DNA of 64,000 bases from Glebionis coronaria (GCA_025667525.1 CM046878.1:395812974-395876973), one strand, 5' to 3'; shown: positions 35,043 through 46,364, numbered from the stretch's first letter. Program-made: numbers and translations. Notes: generated by a model from the sequence alone, not told the origin.

Positions 35043-36152
35043 GTGTATAGAGTCAAAAAGGCTATGTATGGCCTTCATCAAGCCCCTAGAGCATGGTATG
35101 GTACTTTGTCCACTTATTTGGTGGACAATGGATTCAAGAGGGGCACCATAGATCAGACAGTATTTACAAAGAAGAAAGGCAAAGATGTGTTGCTTGTGCA
35201 GGTCTATGTTGATGATATCATTTTTGGGTCTACTGATCCAAAGATGAGTGAGGATTTCTCCAAGCTTATGACAGACAAATTCAAGATGAGTGCTATGGGG
35301 GAGATGAACTTCTTTCTTGATTTACAAGTTCAGCAGAAAGAAGATGGTATCTTCATCTCCCAGGACAAATATGTTGCTGAGATCTTGAAGAAGTTTGGCT
35401 TTTCTCTACATGAAAAGAGGGCTTCTACTCCTATGGATAGAGAACACCCTTGGGGAAAGATTGGAGATGGGAAAGATGTTGATGTCAGGCATTATAGATC
35501 CATGATTGGATCCTTGATGTATCTTACTGCTTCCAGACCTGATATCATGTTTGCTGTATGTGCTTGTGCACGTCATCAAGTGACTCCCAAAGAATGTCAC
35601 CTTTATGCTGTGAAGAGGATCTTCAGGTACCTAAGATGTTTCCCTAATCTTGGTTTGTGGTACCCAAAGGATTCACCATTGGAGCTGATTGCATATTCAG
35701 ATAGTGATTATGGAGGTGATAAGTTTGATAGGAAATCCACAACTGGTGGATGTCAGTTTCTTGGGAGCAGATTAATATCTTGGCAATGCAAGAAACAAAC
35801 AGTGGTGGCTAACTCTACAACTGAAGCAGAGTATGTGGCTGCAGCAGCATGTTGTGGTCAAGTGTTGTGGATTCAGAACCAGTTGTTGGATTATGGGTAT
35901 AATTTCATGCATACTAAGATATTTGTTGACAATAATAGTACTTTATGCATCATTAAGAATCCTGTGCATCATTCTAAAACTAAACACATAGAAATTAGAC
36001 ACCATTTTATAAGAGATTGCTTTGAGAAAGGTTTAATACAACCAGATAGGGTTGACACTGAGGAAAATGTGTCAGATTTATTAACTAAACCTTTTGATAC
36101 TGGAAGATTTCAATACTTGGTAACAAGTATTGGAATGGTTAATCTCACTTAA
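35043..36152 (+). pseudogene. pol: Copia B RT C-terminal half and RNase H
   Basis: Same frame as the preceding piece: YRVKKAMYGLHQAPRAWY, the catalytic YVDDIIFGST, MGEMNFFLDLQVQQ (G of the common FLGLQV is D here), then GIFISQDKYVAEILKKFGF. RNase H: AYSDSDYGGDKFDRKSTTGG, STTEAEYVAA, VDNNSTLC, HHFIRDCFEKG and VSDLLTKPF, keeping its acidic residues. It ends at TAA 36150-36152. Apart from the upstream breaks, the catalytic residues appear intact. Confidence 0.88.
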
Positions 36153-37276
36153 TATGTGTTTTGGATTCTTTTTGTAAAAGTATGTACAAGATGATGCATT
36201 ATTATTATTGGTCTTCTTGATGATTTAGATTTTCCACTATATTTTTCTAACACTGACAAAGGTTGTTTGAACACTGATAAGTGTTTTTGCAACGTTGTCA
36301 GCAATATAATTGTCTAACGCTGACAAAGCTTCCTTCAACGCTGTTGTGTGTTATCGGGGCGTTGTCAGCAACAATGTTAGTTTTGTGGTTTTTAATCTAA
36401 ATGTCCAGATGGTGTTAGCAGTATACCATTGGATACAGAGTTGCTTATGGATCAAAGGAGAAGCATTTGGACAAGTTTTTATTTATGGATGATGGTTGGA
36501 ATGTTTCATTCCTATCTTGACATAAAATTTTTATGTTCATGCATGATTTTAGCAAACTTTTTGTATCATAGTTTAAGGGGAGGTTTTAGGAACCTTTAGG
36601 ATTTTTGGGTATCCATATGATACTCTTATCACAATTCTAGATTGTGTCCACAGGTGAGTATGGGTTAGTTTTACTAAACCATGAGGCACTGTAGCATGCA
36701 GTATATCAACTTGGCATGCTGCCAAGACATTTTTGGCCTAGAATTGGTTGTGGTCTGTTGGGAGACTTGGGAATGATTTTGTTATGGGATTTACCTGGGA
36801 GTAACAAGGATTTTGTAAGGTAACTTGGTTGTTAAGAATTTTGGTTAGCAAGGGACACTAGAGGACTGTTATGTCTATCTTGCATGCAAGTGTGCATAAC
36901 TGGACAGTGCTTGCCGCCCTATAATAATTATCAGCTTTTGGTTATTTTCTCTAGGATAAATTACTTGTTAAGGTCATTTTTCACTTTTTAAAAAGAGTTT
37001 TATTTTTGGACGCTGACAAGATTTTTCCAAGCGTTGTTGTGACCAAATTGGACGCTGACATGGCTTTAGGCGAACGTTGACAAGATTATAGCCGTTGGGC
37101 GTTGATGGGTTATTTTTGACCGTTGACACTCAATGGGACCTACCCAGTTGTTACTTTTTGACATATTTTCAAGCCGTAATTTTAGGAGTTGTTACTTTCA
37201 TTAAATGCATGAGATAACTTATAACTCTTTCAATATTTTCATGATTAGTTTTTGAAAATCTTTGCCTATTTTTGGG
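36153..37276 (+). other. Copia B noncoding spacer between pol and the post-pol ORF
   Basis: No credible gene. It contains RCGYTGACA copies (36317, 37010, 37052, 37074) and relatives (CGTTGTCAGC near 36294 and 36361), and a polypurine-like run TTAAGGGGAGG near 36573, far from the 3' LTR. Element A joins its integrase linker directly to position 37074-37082 of this spacer. Confidence 0.7.
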
Positions 37277-37308
37277 CCAATCACGTGCATTCTATATCTC
37301 CTATAAAT
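37277..37308 (+). promoter_or_regulatory. Promoter-like set before the B post-pol ORF
   Basis: CCAAT (37277-37281) is followed at once by the G-box CACGTG (37282-37287), then TATAAAT (37302-37308), then about 98 nt of pyrimidine- and A-rich leader (TCTCTTATCAACC, TTCATCTTCTACAC) to the ATG at 37407. The layout is kept in element A (7733-7863). Independent transcription is inference. Confidence 0.45.
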
Positions 37309-37406
37309 TTGGCTCCTATTTTAAAACAGGGTATCTATAGTTCTTGTCTAACACTTTTCTCTTATCAACCTTCATCTTCTACACTTCAAATTAACAGCTT
37401 TCATCA

Positions 37407-39191
37407 ATGGCACCAAGATTTAACTCAGTAGAATTGGATTTGGGGTTCAAGTCTCAACACAACATGATTGCTTATCTTGTTGCTGATAATGATTTGTTTC
37501 CTCAATACACACAAATGGTGGCGTATTTGAACGCATCCCCCTTAAGGTATGCTCTTTCTCATGCACCACTCATTCCAGTCACACACATTAAACAGTTTTG
37601 GAACACTGTCAGTTCCTCAACAGTTAATGGAGTGACCACATTAACTTCTATTGTTCATGGGAGATCTTGGGTGGTTACTGAGGCCTTGGTACGCCAGGCC
37701 TTGCATCTTGATGATGCTGATGGTATAACCATCCTTCCCATAAATGAAATAGAACAAGGGCTTAGGGCTTTGGGATATCCAATTCCTGATGAAGGTACTC
37801 TTAATAAGTACCATAAGCAGGAATTTCCCCCAGCCTGGAAGTACCTCATTCACATTCTCCTTCAATGTTTGAGTCCCAAATGTACTGCACACAATGAGAT
37901 CAATAAATCCATTGCAACTGCTATTGTGTGCATTGCAACAGGGCAAAAATATAACTATTCTAAAATGATTTTTGAAGGGATGTGTAAAAACAAGGGGACA
38001 AAAATGACTTTGGCTTATCCCCGTTTTCTGCAAATGATTTTTGATGATCAAAGATATTGTTCAAGGGATCACAATGATTTTTATAAAATCCCTGAACAAA
38101 AGAAAGCTATTTTTACAAAGATGAATTCACCACCTCATAGAGATTTACCTTTAACCCCAGCCATGCTTGCTGTTATTTCAGCAGCACAACCCCAACCAGA
38201 CCCCCAACCTCAAATTGACCCTCAACCACAACTTGAACCTATCCCAGAACCTTTACCCTCACCTGAACAAATGCAAATAGACCAAGAACCCTTTGACGCT
38301 GACACATCAAATGTTGGCGTTGATGTGCCTATTTCCAACGCTGACACCCAACCATCACAATCCCAAACACCCCTTAACCAACCCACATCTACCCATTATT
38401 CCACACCATCTTCCACTCCACCTGAATATAGGTTGATCAAACGCCAAAGGACTACTGGAGTGTTCTCCTCTGGTGGTCCTAGCCATGAAGCAGAGAGAAC
38501 CACCACCACAAGTGTGGCTAGTGACCTGGATGAGGCTGGGACTATTGGTTCTGGCTTAGCAGCTGGCCAAGGCAGTCCTACCATAATTAAGTCCTCATCC
38601 ATGCCCAATGAATCTGACTTGGGAGGTCAAATCCCTATTTCAGAAGAGGGCGGTCGGGAACCAATGACTCTTTTGGAATTGACGGCAGTCTGCATTCGCT
38701 TGCAAAAGCAAAATGCAGACTTAGTACAAATTGTCAGCTCACAAGGCCTTGAACTCAAGGAATTGAGGGAGAGGATTGTTGTTTTGGAGAGTGATCATGC
38801 TAGGAGAGGTATGGAGGAGTCTTCCAAAGGGGAGGAAGATCAAAGAAATCTGAGTGATAAGAGCAGTCAAGATGGTCAATCAATGGATGTTGCTGAAGCT
38901 CTTACTACTTTGAAGGAACAAACAGGTTTTGATACGTCCTTAATCTCTCCAACCAATCTAAATTTATCATTTACAGCTATGTTGAGAGAGGTTACACAAG
39001 GCGTTGAGGGAAAATATTTGAGCGTTGACAAGACAAGTTTGGACGCTGATAGAAGTATTTTGGGCGCTGATAGAGGAAATTTGGGCGTTGACAGATCTGC
39101 ACATGAAGGTGATGTATTCCAGTCATCATCTATCATCAAAGAAGTTTCTACTCAGGTATTACCATCTACCTTACCAACCATTGCACCATGA
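37407..39191 (+). CDS. Copia B post-pol ORF, first 594 codons
   Basis: MAPRFNSVELDLGF. Residues about 10-240 form a conserved module (QHNMIAYLVADNDLF, VAYLNASPLRYALSH, VVTEALVRQALHL, LRALGYPIPDEG, PAWKYLIHILLQCLSPK, YPRFLQMIF). A P/Q-rich linker follows (about 262-300), a short helical stretch (LQKQNADLVQIVSSQGLEL), then SVDK/DADR/GADR/GVDR repeats (about 538-563). No signal peptide, membrane segment or catalytic motif is seen, so it is not an obvious envelope protein. TGA at 39189-39191 interrupts it; the same frame continues to 40436, and A has a sense codon (TTA) at this point. Related ORFs occur after pol in daisy-family copia elements (recalled). Function unknown. Confidence 0.8.
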   Translation: MAPRFNSVELDLGFKSQHNMIAYLVADNDLFPQYTQMVAYLNASPLRYALSHAPLIPVTHIKQFWNTVSSSTVNGVTTLTSIVHGRSWVVTEALVRQALHLDDADGITILPINEIEQGLRALGYPIPDEGTLNKYHKQEFPPAWKYLIHILLQCLSPKCTAHNEINKSIATAIVCIATGQKYNYSKMIFEGMCKNKGTKMTLAYPRFLQMIFDDQRYCSRDHNDFYKIPEQKKAIFTKMNSPPHRDLPLTPAMLAVISAAQPQPDPQPQIDPQPQLEPIPEPLPSPEQMQIDQEPFDADTSNVGVDVPISNADTQPSQSQTPLNQPTSTHYSTPSSTPPEYRLIKRQRTTGVFSSGGPSHEAERTTTTSVASDLDEAGTIGSGLAAGQGSPTIIKSSSMPNESDLGGQIPISEEGGREPMTLLELTAVCIRLQKQNADLVQIVSSQGLELKELRERIVVLESDHARRGMEESSKGEEDQRNLSDKSSQDGQSMDVAEALTTLKEQTGFDTSLISPTNLNLSFTAMLREVTQGVEGKYLSVDKTSLDADRSILGADRGNLGVDRSAHEGDVFQSSSIIKEVSTQVLPSTLPTIAP

Positions 39192-39209
39192 GATAAGGGT
39201 AAGGGTAAA

Positions 39210-40436
39210 TTGGTAGAAGAAATTGTTCCAAAGAATGCAGCCCAAGTTGAATTTGATAGAAGACTGGCTGAGCAATTGATGGAACAAGGTGAAAAGGAAA
39301 AGTCACCATTAGTTGTGACTTCTGAAGAAGAAAGTGATGGAGCTAGCTCAGACTCAAGTGTGATGATTATAGAACCAGAAAGGCTTGAGTATGGTGATGA
39401 GCTTGCTAGGGAAAAGTTGAGAGATTTAAAGTTGCAGATTGACTTTGACATGCCAGAGGTGGTTCAGATGTACAATTCTTGGGAAGAAAGCTGCATGGAT
39501 AATCCAGACTTGACCATTTCAGATCAAATATGGGGTTTGGAGCTTCTTCTTAGTGTTCAGAAGGATTGTAAGGTGATTTTGAAGCACAAGGAAAGCAATA
39601 TTCTCTCTGAGTTGAAAAGGGATAGAAGGAAGCTCTATTTTATGTTGCTCAGATGTCATGGAGTTGGATGGACACATCAGAAGTTGAAAGCTTTGACATT
39701 TGATGAGTTGGAACATAGAGCTTATCCTATTTGGGTGAAAGTGCAGGAAGAAAACACTTTTAGACTTCTTTCAGATGAAAGAAAGGAGCAACTTGCAGAA
39801 GAGATGGAAATCAAGAAAGCTATGATAGTTCCCAGACCAGTGAAGAAGGGATTTACACTTGAGTTTCCAAAAGATATGAATCCACTATATCCAAGTGAAG
39901 CAGTTATTAGAAAGAGTCTCAAGCTCTCCCCATTAGAAGCTTCAGATATGGTGCAAGTGTTACCATTAGATTCCAGGAATCCAATTGTGAGTTATGATGA
40001 GGATGAATGTGGATTCTGGAAGATTGGAAGATTTGGCAAGGAGGTACACAATTTTACCACTCTCATATCTTTATTTGCAAGTTGTGATAGAGAAGACTTG
40101 GTGGACCTTTGGAGGTTACTAGAGACCAAGTATGAGGCTGAAGCACCAACTTCAGCTAATGGAATAAAACTTTGGACCACATTCAAAAGAATGTGTGGGA
40201 CAAATGAGGAAGATCCTGAAATATGGAAGGATCTTGAAGATGACCTCAGTGGTCTTCAATGGAGGTTATATTCAGCTGCTGGTGTATACCATTTGAGTTC
40301 TACAAAGTTTGCTGAGTATCTACTAGTGGATGCTCAGTATTTCATATCCAAGGCTGTTTTGGAAAAGATGAAGGACACCCAGTTGGAGATAGACTATACA
40401 AGTGAGGTGGCAAAGAATTTGATCAGATTTATTTAA
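39210..40436 (+). CDS. Copia B post-pol ORF, C-terminal 408+ codons
   Basis: In frame with the preceding ORF after the single TGA; together 1,009 codons. The chain resumes as DKGKGKLVEEIVPK; no ATG opens it (the first codon at 39210 is TTG). Recognisable blocks shared with A: SSDSSVMIIEPERLEYGD, NPDLTISDQIWGLELLL, KDCKVILKHKESN, YPIWVKVQEENTFRLL, ASDMVQVLPLDSRNPI, GKEVHNFTTLISLFA, WKDLEDDLSGLQWRLYSAAG. Mostly helical, soluble and mixed charge. The stop TAA at 40434-40436 is where A has TAC and reads 12 residues further, so even the end is slightly shortened. Function unknown. Confidence 0.75.
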   Translation: MVEEIVPKNAAQVEFDRRLAEQLMEQGEKEKSPLVVTSEEESDGASSDSSVMIIEPERLEYGDELAREKLRDLKLQIDFDMPEVVQMYNSWEESCMDNPDLTISDQIWGLELLLSVQKDCKVILKHKESNILSELKRDRRKLYFMLLRCHGVGWTHQKLKALTFDELEHRAYPIWVKVQEENTFRLLSDERKEQLAEEMEIKKAMIVPRPVKKGFTLEFPKDMNPLYPSEAVIRKSLKLSPLEASDMVQVLPLDSRNPIVSYDEDECGFWKIGRFGKEVHNFTTLISLFASCDREDLVDLWRLLETKYEAEAPTSANGIKLWTTFKRMCGTNEEDPEIWKDLEDDLSGLQWRLYSAAGVYHLSSTKFAEYLLVDAQYFISKAVLEKMKDTQLEIDYTSEVAKNLIRFI

Positions 40437-40520
40437 TACCAATATGATAAGGTTTGTCAGACTCCTCCAAGTTCTTAATGTTTATTCAGAAACTTGATCA
40501 TAAGAGTGGATATCAAGTTT

Positions 40521-40529
40521 AGGGGAGGA
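40521..40529 (+). other. Polypurine tract, copia B
   Basis: AGGGGAGGA, one base before the 3' LTR; the usual plus-strand primer site. Confidence 0.85.
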
Positions 40530-40530
40530 T

Positions 40531-41056
40531 TGTTGGGAATAAATTAAGGCAAGATCACTTGAGCGCTGACAAGAACAACTCAAGCGTTGACAAGAAAAAA
40601 TTGAGCGCTGACAGCTCAAGCGTTGACAAGTTAAAGTCAAACGTTGACAGATTGAAGACAAGCACTGATGGAAGATGTGAGCTACACGTTTATTATATTC
40701 TAGAATACTTCTAGTAAGGATAGAAACGACAATGTATTTTCTATGTTTATCTTTACCTAGAATAGTTGATACGTAGCTTATTGTACAAGGCTTCTTAGTC
40801 TATAAAAGAAGGCCTTTGGGTTAATGTTTAGTATCAAGTTTTATATAAGTTTTCATTCGTAAACATCTTTCATTGTAAGCAAGTTCGACATTCATAATCA
40901 AAGTGAAAGTTTTGTTTACATCTTGTGTTCTTGTTTAAGTGTTAAATTCCGCATAACACTTAGATTCACAAAGCATATAACAAAGGTTTCTCTACGTGTT
41001 ATACTTGATCTAATCTCGTATACACGAAGCTAATCGATCTAAGTTTGGGATCAACA
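40531..41056 (+). repeat. Copia B 3' LTR (526 bp)
   Basis: Same length and ends as the 5' LTR, with about five differences. Five perfect RCGYTGACA copies at 40563, 40584, 40605, 40620 and 40641. TATAAAA at 40801-40807. Directly followed by the second TTTAT. Confidence 0.95.
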
Positions 41057-41061
41057 TTTAT
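41057..41061. repeat. Target site duplication of copia B, right copy
   Basis: TTTAT, matching 29134-29138. Confidence 0.93.
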
Positions 41062-41901
41062 CATCATTCTAACATCCTAATATCACCATAAACAAATCAT
41101 AACACTTGTATCATCATCAAAATCAAAACACAAAAATTAAAAATATATTTTCTTTACAAAAATAACATGATCTACACATGATTATCACTAGATAATCACA
41201 TGCAACATCATCTAACAACTTTACTCACCAAGATTCTTGATCAAAATTTCAAAGTTCATGCATGTTGATGAAAATGGTACCAAAATGTAGCCCTTTAAAA
41301 ATCTAGGATGGGACTTTGATTGGTTTTTGAAGATTCAAACAAGAAATTAAGAAGATTGAAGGTTTTGGTGATGGGGTTCTTGGTGTTGTATGGCAAAGAA
41401 AGAGAGAAAGGAAGGAGAAAGTGATTTTTTGATAATAAAAATGTGATGTAGCTAGTGGGGATTTTATATATAGTGTATGGTTAGGGTAGTTTTTGCCAAT
41501 TTGTGATAGTTTTAGTCCAAAATGTAATAAAATAGTTTAAAAGGGTAGAAAATGTAAATTGTAAATTTTTAAATATTTACGAGACTCGGGCTTCGTAAAA
41601 ATACTTTTTAAAAGTTTAAACGCACACGAAAAATAATAATATAACGACTCGATACGTAATTAAAACGATATCGTCAAAAGTATTAAATATCGAAACGATC
41701 GATAATATAATATAAAATTTTAGGCATCCGTCGGTGTCGCGATCACTAGTAGTCCTCGTTACTTGTCAAAATATTAAAACATAATATTTAATATCGGTTT
41801 CAACTTAAACCGTTAAACATAATAATATTTAACGTTATAAAATACTTCAAACTAATTGAAAATTATAATTAAATTATGACCTTATCTTTACGGGTTTTAC
41901 A
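41062..41901 (-). repeat. Gypsy D 3' LTR, part proximal to the D interior
   Basis: It aligns to 48093-48933 with about nine differences. On the minus strand it starts TGTAAAACCCGTAAAGAT, directly after the D interior. A minus-strand TATATATAAAAT at 41472-41461 is a likely promoter TATA and is also present in the other copy (near 48493-48504). Confidence 0.9.
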
Positions 41902-41940
41902 TCCTCACCACCTTAAGGGAGCGACGTCCCGACGCTCAAC

Positions 41941-42200
41941 TCACCTCATACTCGAGTTGTTCACTACCCGGAAGGATGAGAGCATTCCATAAAAGGAAGT
42001 CCTCACGTTCCCACGTGAATCTCGATCCACGATCTCCACTGGTTCTTTTACAAAACGCAACTTGTCGTCAAGTTGTATCTCACCAAAAAGGAATAAATAA
42101 ATCCTTATCCACCGGTCACCCGTCAAGTTCGACACATGAAAATTTTATGAATCACACGAAGCTCATTCGACGACAAGAATAGGTGACAGGATTTTCGGGT
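41941..42200 (-). pseudogene. pol: Gypsy D integrase C-terminal remnant
   Basis: The minus strand reads FHVSNL-like 'MSNLTGD', then 'GEIQLDDKLRFVKEPVEIVDR'; another frame then gives 'SRFTWEREDFLLWNALI'. This is the well-known end of Tekay-type gypsy integrases (EIQ.DDKL.F.EEP.EI.DR, then TWERED). The segment between VDR and FTWERED is missing and the frame shifts, so it is dead. It identifies D as Ty3/gypsy and fixes its orientation. Confidence 0.75.
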
Positions 42201-45200
42201 AAGTCCAGTTAAAAAGAATGTTGCAAATTAAAGGATATCCATCGGCCGGATAGTCATGGACACACATCAAAAAGAACTAACAAGAAAAACATTTTCGTCA
42301 TCGGAGGGTGCTCACACGCGGGTCCTCACTCAAAAGATAATACAAAGACACCATATCACATTCGCCAACGCGCATTAAAGTCTCAATAAACATCGTCGTT
42401 GAAAGTCAAAAAGATATTACATAATATATGTTCTACATGATCGGACGTCATCGGATGATGCCGTCTCAAGTTCTCACAACTTACGATCATTTGACTAGAT
42501 CACATACCACATAAGTACATAAAAATAAAAGGTCGAACAATAACATCAAGTATAGATTTCAATCGTTAATCATCGAGAAAACCTTGAACGAACCCTTGAT
42601 AATAACCACTTGATCACAAGAGTCTTTCCACTTGCGGTGTCCGCTTCAACATACTCCTCGAGGTTGTAACATATTTATTAACTACATTCATTAAGAGATT
42701 CATTTTAAACTCATAATAAAATAGTAATCTTCAATGCGAGGAACATAACGAGATAAAAATGAATTCAATAAACGCATAAACGGACAAGATGTGGTAAAAT
42801 GATTTAAGGTTGACGATCGACGAGGGATATCGACTCACGTAACCTAAAACATAATAATTCCCAATACTAGAAAAATGAGAGCGAGAATAAATTATACATT
42901 ATCATTAAAATAACATTTGTCACAATTATCCGTCCCGATTTGGTATTACCTTAAAACTCAGTTGAGGTACTTTCTTGATAAAGATGATACATCAAAAATA
43001 GAAGTAAAATAGTTTCAAAATTTATTTGGTCGTCTTAATAAACTTTGAAAGAATGACATAAATTTATTAATTAAACTCATACTGATGGTTACAATTAGAG
43101 GATATAATTTCCAAATTAAATCACTATTAGGAATATAAATTAAACTGGCAATTTCATTACATTAAAAGTAAAGTATGATAAGTCAATTAGTTCAAAAGAT
43201 AGAGCATAATTTCATTTTAACATTAGTTTTAGTTCAAAATATGATGTATAAATTTGACCTTTTACTTGTGATGGTTATTTCGATAATTGAAAATCATTAG
43301 AAAATGTAGACAAGTTCCATAAAAATTTTATAATACTTTGTAGAAATACATAAAGGTGTTTATTATTTCAAAATAACATGGGATATATTCGGGTTTCAAA
43401 GTGTGACAAGATAACAAACGAATACGAATGGTAATAATGTCAACAATTAGTACGAAATCAACAGTACAAAAGAGCACGAAGCAAATGTCGTATGAATTCT
43501 TAAAGAGAACAATAAAATAAAGGCGTTGATAGTAAGACGATAAAAAAAATTAATACATTAAACAAGCTGTCAATTTTGTTAGTGCGGTCGGTAGTTCACC
43601 AATATCAGTTTGTTAACTTAGCGGTGGTCGATACATGATCGGAAATAAGTTACATACAAAAATTTTAATAAAATAAAATTCCTAATAATCACTTGTAATT
43701 AAAACAAATCAAATGAATGATGTTAGTGTTTAAAGAGAGAAGTCAAAGCACGGTTCACAAGAGTGGATTTCGAGACAAACGAGAGTGACGGACGTCATCC
43801 CAGATATATGGAAATCACTCTAATGATAATTCATTATTCACATGCGAAGACATTCCAAAGATCTACCCAGTCTCATAAAGAAGATTGAACAAGAAGGAAG
43901 GATAAAACATCGAGACTTTCAAGTCATTTATCAACAGTCAGTAATTAGACGAACAGTCAAAAGAAATCAGTTTTAAGACAAAATGAAGTAACAAGTGGGG
44001 AAACAATCATCGAGTAAAAACGTACTTATAATCACGTAATTTGTTTAACAAAAGGTAAGAAAACATATGCGGATGCATAGAAATTGTGCTACTTGCATAA
44101 AATATAAAGGTTTTCAAAACTACTTTTCAATTTATTTCATTTTATTTATATTTATCATAATTACAAGTAAAAAGTTTATTATTATCAAGATTTTTATGGT
44201 GATTACTACTCAGCCTAGCATGGCTCCTTCTAAATTAGACATAGGTGATCAGGCCATGTATAATTTAGGGCTAGCAATGCAGTGCTTCATTTCGTCGAAA
44301 AGTATTACGTTTCTTATGTTTATATAAACCATGCCATTTGTAAAATGGAATTTAAAAATAGTTTATAAATTTATAGGATACAAGTAATTTGTGAGATACT
44401 CAATAAGCAACTTTTAATGTTACGAAAAGTATTTTATAAGACCAAAGTAAAAACAATTGGTGAAAATAATCGTAAAACAATATCAGATTTATTAATAAGG
44501 TGACAGTATGACGACGTATAAAGTAGCCAAAGGTTTGCAAAAAGTGGCAAATAGTAGCTCATAAAACAACCAATGAAATGGTTACAAGTTGTTAAGGTTT
44601 CAAAAGGTTATAAGGTTTAGACGAAAACGCCATGAGACACGTGATGAGAATATCGACGAAGAATGTGAAGTCAAAACTTCAAAACTCAAACCAAATCAGT
44701 TGAAGGTTAGAAGAAAACAAAAATAAAATAACATCGAATGACAAATGGGTCATATATATGAAAAGAATAAAACAATCCACATGTGTATTCTTTGTAAGAT
44801 ACTCGACACAACATGCTTTTAAGAAAGTATGTTATTCGTTTTTAAATTACACCATTAATCCGGTAATTGCTAATCCTGTACTGTTTCTATTTTTAAATAT
44901 TTTCACATGCAACTAGTACTCGTTAGTTGTAAAATAATATTTGTTAAAATTTTACGATCTCAAATGAAATCAAAACAGCTTAGAAACATTTAAAACTCAT
45001 GTTCTGAATTTTCTATCAGATTTAACTTTTAAATATGAGCCGATTAATTGACACGATAAACGATATCTCCAAGACTCAGAGTCTAAAGCATTTTGATGCA
45101 AAACGACGTTTCAGACGACTTTCTAGTTTTACCCGAGACCTGAAAACCAATGTAAAGTGACCAAAATACCCCTGCAAGTTCTGTGCAGGTTTGACTATTT

Positions 45201-46349
45201 TATTTTAAAAACGCAGGTTTTACTTTTAAGTTTTGACCTGTTTATACTGCCCCTACAGTTTCTGCATAAAGTGTATTGTGGATTTTAACGGCTTAAAATA
45301 TATACATATATACACACATGTCTTGTGGATTTTATAACAACGAAAAATAAATCTCGTAATGAGCATCAAATAAAATATAGCATGATGAATGATAGAAAAT
45401 GCTTCAAGGTATTCAACACGAAATTTTGGAAGCAAGACGGTGAAAGACGTTCGTAATTTAGATTTCAAAAAGCAATGTAGGCAAATCTCCTTGGTGCCAC
45501 GATTGTCAAAAACACAAAACATAACAAGAAAAGAATGGAACATTAACATGCTACACTCCGGGAGCGAGAAGGTTAATGAAAAACAAATGATACAATTTTA
45601 TATAAGTAAAATCGTATTCTAATTCTAGTGCCATAATCTAGACGATGATTTATAAAATAACGATGACGTTACCGAGATATAAGTGAACAATACACTTCGG
45701 AGTCGATACATATAAATGTCAATGAATTAAATCTTCGCATGTCGTGTAAAACGATAATAAAAATCAACAAAATATTATGAAAAACCATGGTATTATTCAA
45801 CACTATTTTAAGAAATGTTTCAAAATGTATGACTCACACGATAGCGGTTAGTCTATTCCAAGGACACATTGAGCTACACAATGGTCTAGAGATTACATTA
45901 AAAGACGTCCAAGCACAAATAGCCGGAAGACGATTTGAATATCTATATAGATATCACAAAGGGTTAAACAATGAAAGTAACGCGCGTAGATGAAGTTATG
46001 TAAGGTCATAATATAAAAATTTTGCAATAAAAGCAATTTAAATACTTCAAAAATAAATACAGAAAGATCTTGAAAATTCATTGTATTTATTTAAGTTAAT
46101 CATTAATAAGTGATAAACTTTTATCAAAAAGTTTAACGACATAAATATATATCGATAAAGGATTATAGTATTTATTTAGAAATACTTAGCAATAAGGCAT
46201 ACATAATAATGTATACTAAAGTTGTAATCCCAGAAGTATCTTGAACCTGAAGTCACGCGAAGTCATGTGCACCGACTCTTTGAAAAATAAAAAACTGACA
46301 GTTATAGTTTAGGTTTTTAAAATAAAGACCTAGTTCTCTATAACTCATG

Positions 46350-46361
46350 GCTCTGATACCA
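46350..46361 (-). other. Primer-binding site, gypsy D
   Basis: On the minus strand TGGTATCAGAGC, three bases after the inner end of the 5' LTR (GTTAAA, then GAT). Initiator tRNA-Met type. Confidence 0.85.
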
Positions 46362-46364
46362 ATC

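Larger units (their letters stand above)
29139..41056 (+). mobile_element. Ty1/copia element B (SIRE-like), full length, 11,918 bp
   Basis: It has two 526-bp LTRs, TTTAT target duplications, an initiator tRNA-Met primer site, intact gag, pol in three open pieces, and a post-pol ORF interrupted by a single stop. A polypurine tract directly precedes the 3' LTR. It lies inside the 3' LTR of gypsy D, in the opposite orientation to D. Pol has a 1-bp deletion near 34008 and a TAA at 35028, and the post-pol ORF has a TGA at 39189, so it is not fully coding as read. It is the youngest element here. Confidence 0.95.
41902..46364 (-). other. Gypsy D interior, degenerate
   Basis: 4,463 bp with no ORF above about 100 codons on either strand. 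On the minus strand it begins with the primer site (46350-46361) and ends with an integrase remnant and a purine-rich AAGGTGGTGAGGA before the 3' LTR. I see no protease, RT or RNase H motif. It is either heavily decayed or a deletion derivative. Confidence 0.7.

Noticed and set aside
37407..40436. Envelope (env-like) gene as in some Sireviruses
   Set aside because: No signal peptide, membrane segment or cleavage site visible; kept as unknown post-pol protein.
44067..44327. Hydrophobic 86-codon ORF in the D interior
   Set aside because: AT-rich sequence naturally gives I/F-rich frames; no homology or context.
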